Assembly (NCBI GenBank): GCA_028875175.1
Contig: JAPPFO010000062.1
Coordinates: 1 to 16,613 of the forward strand
Length of the DNA: 16,613 nucleotides
Source of the DNA: Chloroflexota bacterium
GTDB taxonomy: Bacteria > Chloroflexota > UBA11872
Direction: 5' to 3'
Shown piece by piece: positions 13,452-16,613 of this stretch. The position numbers and the translations under genes are program-made. The notes under the pieces were generated by a model. That model saw nothing but the letters and a program-made list of their open reading frames with translations, had not been told where the DNA came from and searched no databases. Numbering within the stretch: the first letter of the stretch is position 1; every line of letters starts with the position of its first letter.

Positions 13452-15128
13452 CTATAAGCCGCCCAAGCCTCCCAAGTCGCCCAAGCCCCCCATTCCACCC
13501 ATGCCGCCCATGCCGCCATCGGGGGGCATGGCCGCGGCGGGCTTCTTGGTCTCGGGCGCGTCGGCGATCAGCACCTCGGTGGACAGCAGCATCATCGCCA
13601 CGCTGGCCGCGTTCTGAAGGGCGCCGCGGACCACGGTCAGCGGGTCCACCACGCCGGCTTCGCGCAAGTCCTCGATCTGGCCCGTGTCGCCGTTCCAGCC
13701 CATGGCGCCGTCGGCGTTGATCACGCGCTCCACGATCACGTCGCCTACCTCGCCGGCGTTGGCGGAGAGCTGCCGCAGCGGGGCCGATAGGGCATTTCGC
13801 ACGATGCGCGCGCCCATGGCCTGCTCGCCGCTGAGCGTCTCCAGCAACTCGTCCACGGCCGGAATGGCCCGGATGTAGGCCGTACCCGCGCCCGGCACGA
13901 TGCCGTCCGCCACAGCCGCCTGGGTGGCCGACAGGGCGTCTTCCACCCGGTGCTTCTTCTCCTTGAGCTCGACCTCGGTCGGCGCGCCCACGCGGATCAC
14001 CGCCACGCCACCGGCCAGCTTGGCCGCTCGCTCTTCCAGTTTCTCGCGGTCGTAGTCGGAGTCGGTGGTCTCGACCTGCGACTTGATCTGCGCGATGCGC
14101 CGCGTGATGTCCTGGCGGGTGCCGGCGCCTTCCACGATCGTGGTGTCATCCTTGCGGACCACGATTCGACGCGCCTGGCCCAGCACGTCCAGGTCCAGCT
14201 CCTTCAGGTCCTGCCCCAGGTCCTTGGATATGACCTGGGCGCCCGTCAGGATGCCAATGTCCTCCAGGATCGCCTTGCGGCGGTCGCCGTAGGCCGGGGC
14301 CTTGATCGCGCAGGCGTTGATGGCCCCGCGCACCTTGTTGACGATCAGCGTGGCCAGCATGTCGCCTTCCACGTCCTCCGCCACGAACAGCACGTCGCGA
14401 CGCCCCGACTGCACGATCTTCTCCAGCAGCGGCAGCATGTCCTGGGCGTTGCTCAGCTTGTCGTCCGTCACGAAGACCGACGCGTTTTCCAACTCGCAGG
14501 ACATCGAAGTCTCGTCGGTTACCAGGTACGGCGAGATGTAGCCGCGATCCAACTGCACGCCGTCCACGAGTTCCAGTTCCAGCGCGTTGGTGCGGCCCTC
14601 TTCCACCGATACGGCGCCGTCTTTGCCTACGCGGTCCAGCGCCGTGGCAATCTGCTTGCCAATGGCCGGATCGCCGGACGAAATCGCGGCCACCCACTCC
14701 ATTTCCTGCGGCTCGCTAATCGCGCGGCCCTGCTCGTTCAGCGCCGCCTCGGCCGCCGCCACCGCTTTCTCCATGCCCCGCTTGATGATCATCGGGTTCA
14801 TCTCGGCGGCTACCGCGCGCAGACCGTCCTGGATCATGCGCTGCGCCAGCACCGTGGCGGTGGTGGTGCCGTCGCCGGCCACGTCGTTCGTCTTGGTGGC
14901 CGCTTCCTTGATTAGCTGCGCGCCCATGTTTTCGAACGCGTTCGGCAGGTCCACGTCACGGGCGACGGTGACGCCGTCGTTGGTGATGATCGGCGACCCG
15001 AATTTGCGCGCCAGCCCGACGTTGCGTCCCTTGGGCCCCAGCGTGACGCGCACCGCGTCGGCGACGGAGTTGACGCCGTTCAGCAGCGCGCTGCGCGCGG
15101 TTTCATCGAAAATCAGGTCTTTAGCCAT
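13452..15128 (-). CDS. groEL: chaperonin GroEL (Hsp60)
   Basis: A 558-residue chaperonin subunit forming the 14-mer folding chamber. It begins MAKDLIFDETARSALLNGVN. ATP-binding elements include TLGPKGRNVGL (29-39), ITNDGVTVA (48-56) and DVAGDGTTTATV (82-93). The apical and intermediate domains follow, and VADGIVPGAGTAYIRA lies in the C-terminal equatorial part. Here the usual GIVPGGG is GIVPGAG, a minor change. The tail is a Gly-Met-rich repeat that shades into Gly-Leu units. AAGGAG (15139-15144, minus strand) lies 10 nt before the ATG. No groES precedes it; the cochaperonin must be elsewhere. The promoter region has tandem hairpins but no CIRCE operator that I can see. Confidence 0.98.
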   Translation of the reverse strand: MAKDLIFDETARSALLNGVNSVADAVRVTLGPKGRNVGLARKFGSPIITNDGVTVARDVDLPNAFENMGAQLIKEAATKTNDVAGDGTTTATVLAQRMIQDGLRAVAAEMNPMIIKRGMEKAVAAAEAALNEQGRAISEPQEMEWVAAISSGDPAIGKQIATALDRVGKDGAVSVEEGRTNALELELVDGVQLDRGYISPYLVTDETSMSCELENASVFVTDDKLSNAQDMLPLLEKIVQSGRRDVLFVAEDVEGDMLATLIVNKVRGAINACAIKAPAYGDRRKAILEDIGILTGAQVISKDLGQDLKELDLDVLGQARRIVVRKDDTTIVEGAGTRQDITRRIAQIKSQVETTDSDYDREKLEERAAKLAGGVAVIRVGAPTEVELKEKKHRVEDALSATQAAVADGIVPGAGTAYIRAIPAVDELLETLSGEQAMGARIVRNALSAPLRQLSANAGEVGDVIVERVINADGAMGWNGDTGQIEDLREAGVVDPLTVVRGALQNAASVAMMLLSTEVLIADAPETKKPAAAMPPDGGMGGMGGMGGLGDLGGLGGL

Positions 15129-15185
15129 GCCGGCCAGACTCCTTCGTGGCGGTCTCGCACTTCAGCGGTTGAGTTAGGTGGGAAT

Positions 15186-15222
15186 AGGCGCGGTGCGCCT
15201 AGCGGCACGCTACCGCGTGCCG
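15186..15222. promoter_or_regulatory. two tandem perfect hairpins in the groEL leader
   Basis: AGGCGC-GGT-GCGCCT (15186-15200) and CGGCACGC-TACC-GCGTGCCG (15203-15222) lie two bases apart, between the candidate groEL -10 box and its ribosome site. Arms of 6 and 8 bp are perfect. They could be DNA operators or RNA hairpins at the 5' end of the groEL transcript. They do not match the HrcA/CIRCE consensus. Confidence 0.5.
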
Positions 15223-15236
15223 ACAATCGGTCAGCA

Positions 15237-15242
15237 ATTGTA
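15237..15242 (-). promoter_or_regulatory. -10 box of groEL (candidate)
   Basis: On the minus strand TACAAT lies about 108 nt upstream of the groEL ATG, the same hexamer as before ffh. The bases 17 nt further upstream do not resemble a -35 consensus. Transcription from here would begin just before the tandem hairpins. Confidence 0.4.
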
Positions 15243-15358
15243 ACGCAGGAACGATTCAAAATGCGTACGAATACCCGGACCCACGATGAATCGACCGCGC
15301 CAACTGCTCCTCGAGCGCCAGTATGCCGAGCCGCCGTTCGCGAACGCCGGTCGCTGGC

Positions 15359-15634
15359 TTAGCGCCCTTTCCAGTAGGGGTTCGGCGACCAGTAACGCCG
15401 GTTCTTGATGCCCAGGGCGAACGTTGCCTCGGTGCTGAACTGGATTGAGTGTTGGAGCCGCGTTAGCGCGTCATCACGGGTCGCGGCGCCCATGGCCCGG
15501 TAGTCGCGCCCGTCGATCACGGCGTTGGCGTTCCACCCGGCCAGGCCCTTCCAGACGCTGACCTCAATCTCGATGTCGTCAAACTCGATATACGTGACCT
15601 CGCGGTCGTCGGTCGCGGTCGGATCGGTTGACAC
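15359..15634 (-). CDS. small acidic hypothetical protein (91 aa)
   Basis: From a GTG at 15634 the frame encodes 91 residues ending NPYWKGR. The protein-like part reads YIEFDDIEIEVSVWKGLAGW, then NANAVIDGRDYRAMGA, then TRDDALTRLQHSIQFSTEA. This is a strand-rich first half followed by a helix introduced by TRDDAL. The arrangement is loosely reminiscent of HicB-type small folds, but no partner toxin is adjacent and I do not assign a family. The frame stays open far upstream, through repeat DNA that has no protein character, so the GTG beside the start of the sensible sequence is preferred. No clear ribosome site is visible. It is transcribed toward groEL. Confidence 0.6.
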   Translation of the reverse strand: MSTDPTATDDREVTYIEFDDIEIEVSVWKGLAGWNANAVIDGRDYRAMGAATRDDALTRLQHSIQFSTEATFALGIKNRRYWSPNPYWKGR

Positions 15635-15860
15635 GGCAGTCCAGAGGGGTGGCGGATTGGTCGCGCGATTATACGGCCGTCCCCCGCCGGCGGAGGATCC
15701 CGCCGACCTGTCGTGCCGCCCCGTTCTACACGACGCCGTCCCCGCCCGCATCGCTGGTACCGCTGGCATCGCATGCCCGCACCCGCCCCACTCCCGTTCG
15801 CCATGGAGGGGCCGGTCCCTGACCTTCCGCTTCCGATCGAGGCGATCCGCCAGAGCGCTC

Positions 15861-15958
15861 GTGCTGAGCCTGTCCAAGCCGCCGGCCTGGAGTCCCGGAA
15901 GAGCCCGTCCTGAGTCTGTCAAGGCCTGTCCTGAGCTTGCCGACGCAAGACTCAGGAC
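15861..15958. repeat. palindromic repeat cluster (GTCCTGAG type)
   Basis: Three related direct copies begin GTGCTGAGCCTGTCC (15861), GTCCTGAGTCTGTC (15907) and GTCCTGAGCTTGCCG (about 15928). An inverted copy GACTCAGGAC (15949-15958) pairs perfectly over 10 bp with GTCCTGAGTC (15907-15916). This resembles the dispersed CCTGAGCTTGTCGAA-type intergenic repeats seen in several bacterial groups. Confidence 0.55.
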
Positions 15959-16013
15959 GTCGGCCCCAACCCGCGGCCGAACCCTGGCGCGATCAGCTCC
16001 TCGCCGTTTCACG

Positions 16014-16137
16014 GTGGACACTTCGGCCGGAAAAGTGAACACATCGGCCGCAGAAGTGAACACATCGGCCGCAGAAGTGAACACATTCAGGCAATTTCGC
16101 GCCGGACAGTGAACACATCGGAGCGCAAGGCGAACAC
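16014..16137. repeat. phased iterated repeat (GTGAACACATCGG), IS-end-like
   Basis: Six copies of an eight-base core, GTGAACAC or a one-base variant, start at 16014, 16035, 16056, 16077, 16109 and 16130. Spacings are 21, 21, 21, 32 and 21 bp. The two central units (16035-16055 and 16056-16076) are identical over all 21 bp; the outer ones are degenerate. Multiple terminal repeats of about 20 bp with TGTTCAC (on the opposite strand) are typical of IS21-type element ends. No transposase gene is visible. Confidence 0.65.
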
Positions 16138-16283
16138 ATGGTCGGAAACCTGCCGAACGCCTGCTTGGCCGATGTCGGCCCGGGCTCACCCTGGTTTCAG
16201 CCACCTGCTGATCGGCCATCCAACCAGGCGCCTCCACGACCTCCCGACGTGGCCTTGCAAATTCCGCCCTCGCATACTTGGAC

Positions 16284-16312
16284 TTGACAGTCGTAATCGA
16301 CTTGTGTACACT
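16284..16312 (+). promoter_or_regulatory. near-consensus sigma-70 promoter directed out of the window
   Basis: A perfect TTGACA (16284-16289) and TACACT (16307-16312) are separated by exactly 17 nt. This is the best promoter match in the window. Transcription would run rightward. No open reading frame with a convincing start follows before the sequence becomes G/C-only, so the product is unknown. Confidence 0.65.
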
Positions 16313-16494
16313 GGGCCTCGATTCACGCCCCTCGCCCCTCGCCTGGAGTTGTCCCGTCCCTGCTCTCCTCGTCCGCCTGCTATCCCCCTCCTGCCCTGGC
16401 TGGGCGTGCGGTCCCCGCGCCGTCCAGGCCTCCCCGGTCCACGCCCTCTCGATCCGACGCCAAGCCTGGGCTCCTCGGGATCGTTGGTCGCCCT
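16313..16494 (+). other. pyrimidine-rich sequence downstream of the promoter
   Basis: About 180 bp, strongly C- and T-rich on the plus strand, with many CCC/CTC runs and no recognisable gene. It may be the leader of a gene beyond the window or already low-quality contig-end sequence. Confidence 0.35.
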
Positions 16495-16613
16495 GCCCGG
16501 CCCCCGCCGGCCGGGGGGCCCCCGCCCCGCCGCCCGCGCGGGCCCGCGCCCGGGCGGCGGGGGCCGCGCGGGGGGCCCCCCCCCGGGGGCGGCGCGCGGC
16601 GGCCGCCCCCCCC
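16495..16613. other. G/C-only tail, probable assembly artefact
   Basis: The last 119 bases contain no A or T at all, with runs of up to nine identical bases. Natural DNA of this composition would not do this by chance; erroneous extension at a contig end is the likely cause. Confidence 0.75.

Larger units (their letters stand above)
15635..16283. other. repeat-rich non-coding stretch
   Basis: No gene is supportable here. The interval contains the GTCCTGAG-type palindromic repeats (15861-15958) and the phased GTGAACAC array (16014-16137). Long open frames exist only because of base composition and because the 21-bp repeat unit is a multiple of three. Confidence 0.5.

Noticed and set aside
15286..15410. 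Small plus-strand ORF starting ATGAATCG near 15286
   Set aside because: It overlaps the 91-aa gene on the opposite strand, has no ribosome site, and its composition looks random.
16014..16137. CRISPR array
   Set aside because: The repeat period is only 21 bp with almost no spacer, units are degenerate, and no cas gene is present.
15635..16237. Long minus-strand open frame extending the 91-aa protein upstream, with a seven-residue repeat (FTSAADV)
   Set aside because: The repeat peptide is simply the translation of the 21-bp DNA iterons, and the rest has the Arg/Pro/Gly bias of non-coding GC-rich DNA. The sensible protein starts near the GTG at 15634.

Overview
The window is a GC-rich bacterial chromosome fragment, probably a metagenome contig. 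It carries unmistakable housekeeping genes (ffh, a group 1 sigma-70 factor, groEL, tRNA-Glu) mixed with accessory and decaying material. The nickel/peptide-type lipoprotein has a long Ala/Pro/Thr-rich linker after its lipidated cysteine, a style common in Chloroflexota. Together with the sigma and GroEL sequences this suggests a Chloroflexota-like organism, but that is an inference and no marker here settles it.

Layout. 1-320: 3' end of a WD40-repeat protein (+). 497-4171 (-): an ABC importer operon running lipoprotein -> NikB/DppB-type permease -> NikC/DppC-type permease, with no ATPases in the window. 4481-4554 (-): tRNA-Glu(CTC). 4612-4747: a duplicated copy of the ffh promoter and first 19 codons. 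4811-5278 (-): MarR-family regulator. 5343-5950: gene-poor stretch with traces of a broken gene. 6240-7577 (+): ffh. 7747-8886 (-): Fic-domain AMP transferase. 9012-10121 (-): all-helical toroid-like protein. 10193-10633 (-): small PD-(D/E)XK-like protein. 10679-11878 (-): remnants of an opine dehydrogenase and of a PIN toxin, joined at a pair of IS-end-like repeats. 12253-13368 (+): primary sigma factor with a long leader and a strong hairpin. 13398-13428: terminator shared with the convergent groEL. 13452-15128 (-): groEL without groES. 15359-15634 (-): small hypothetical protein. 15860-16140: palindromic and phased iterated repeats resembling IS ends. 16284-16312: near-consensus promoter pointing out of the window. 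16495-16613: sequence made only of G and C, most likely an assembly artefact.

How it fits together. The importer operon, SRP GTPase, sigma factor and chaperonin are standard functional units. Between them are toxin/mobile-type genes (Fic, PIN remnant, nuclease-like protein) and IS scars, so the housekeeping genes here are separated by repeated insertion and decay. The most unusual feature is the partial ffh duplication. It keeps its -10 box at exactly the same distance from the start codon, and four of its six coding differences from ffh are synonymous. The candidate leader and hairpin structures in front of rpoD and groEL are the next most interesting signals. I found no clearly new multi-gene system.
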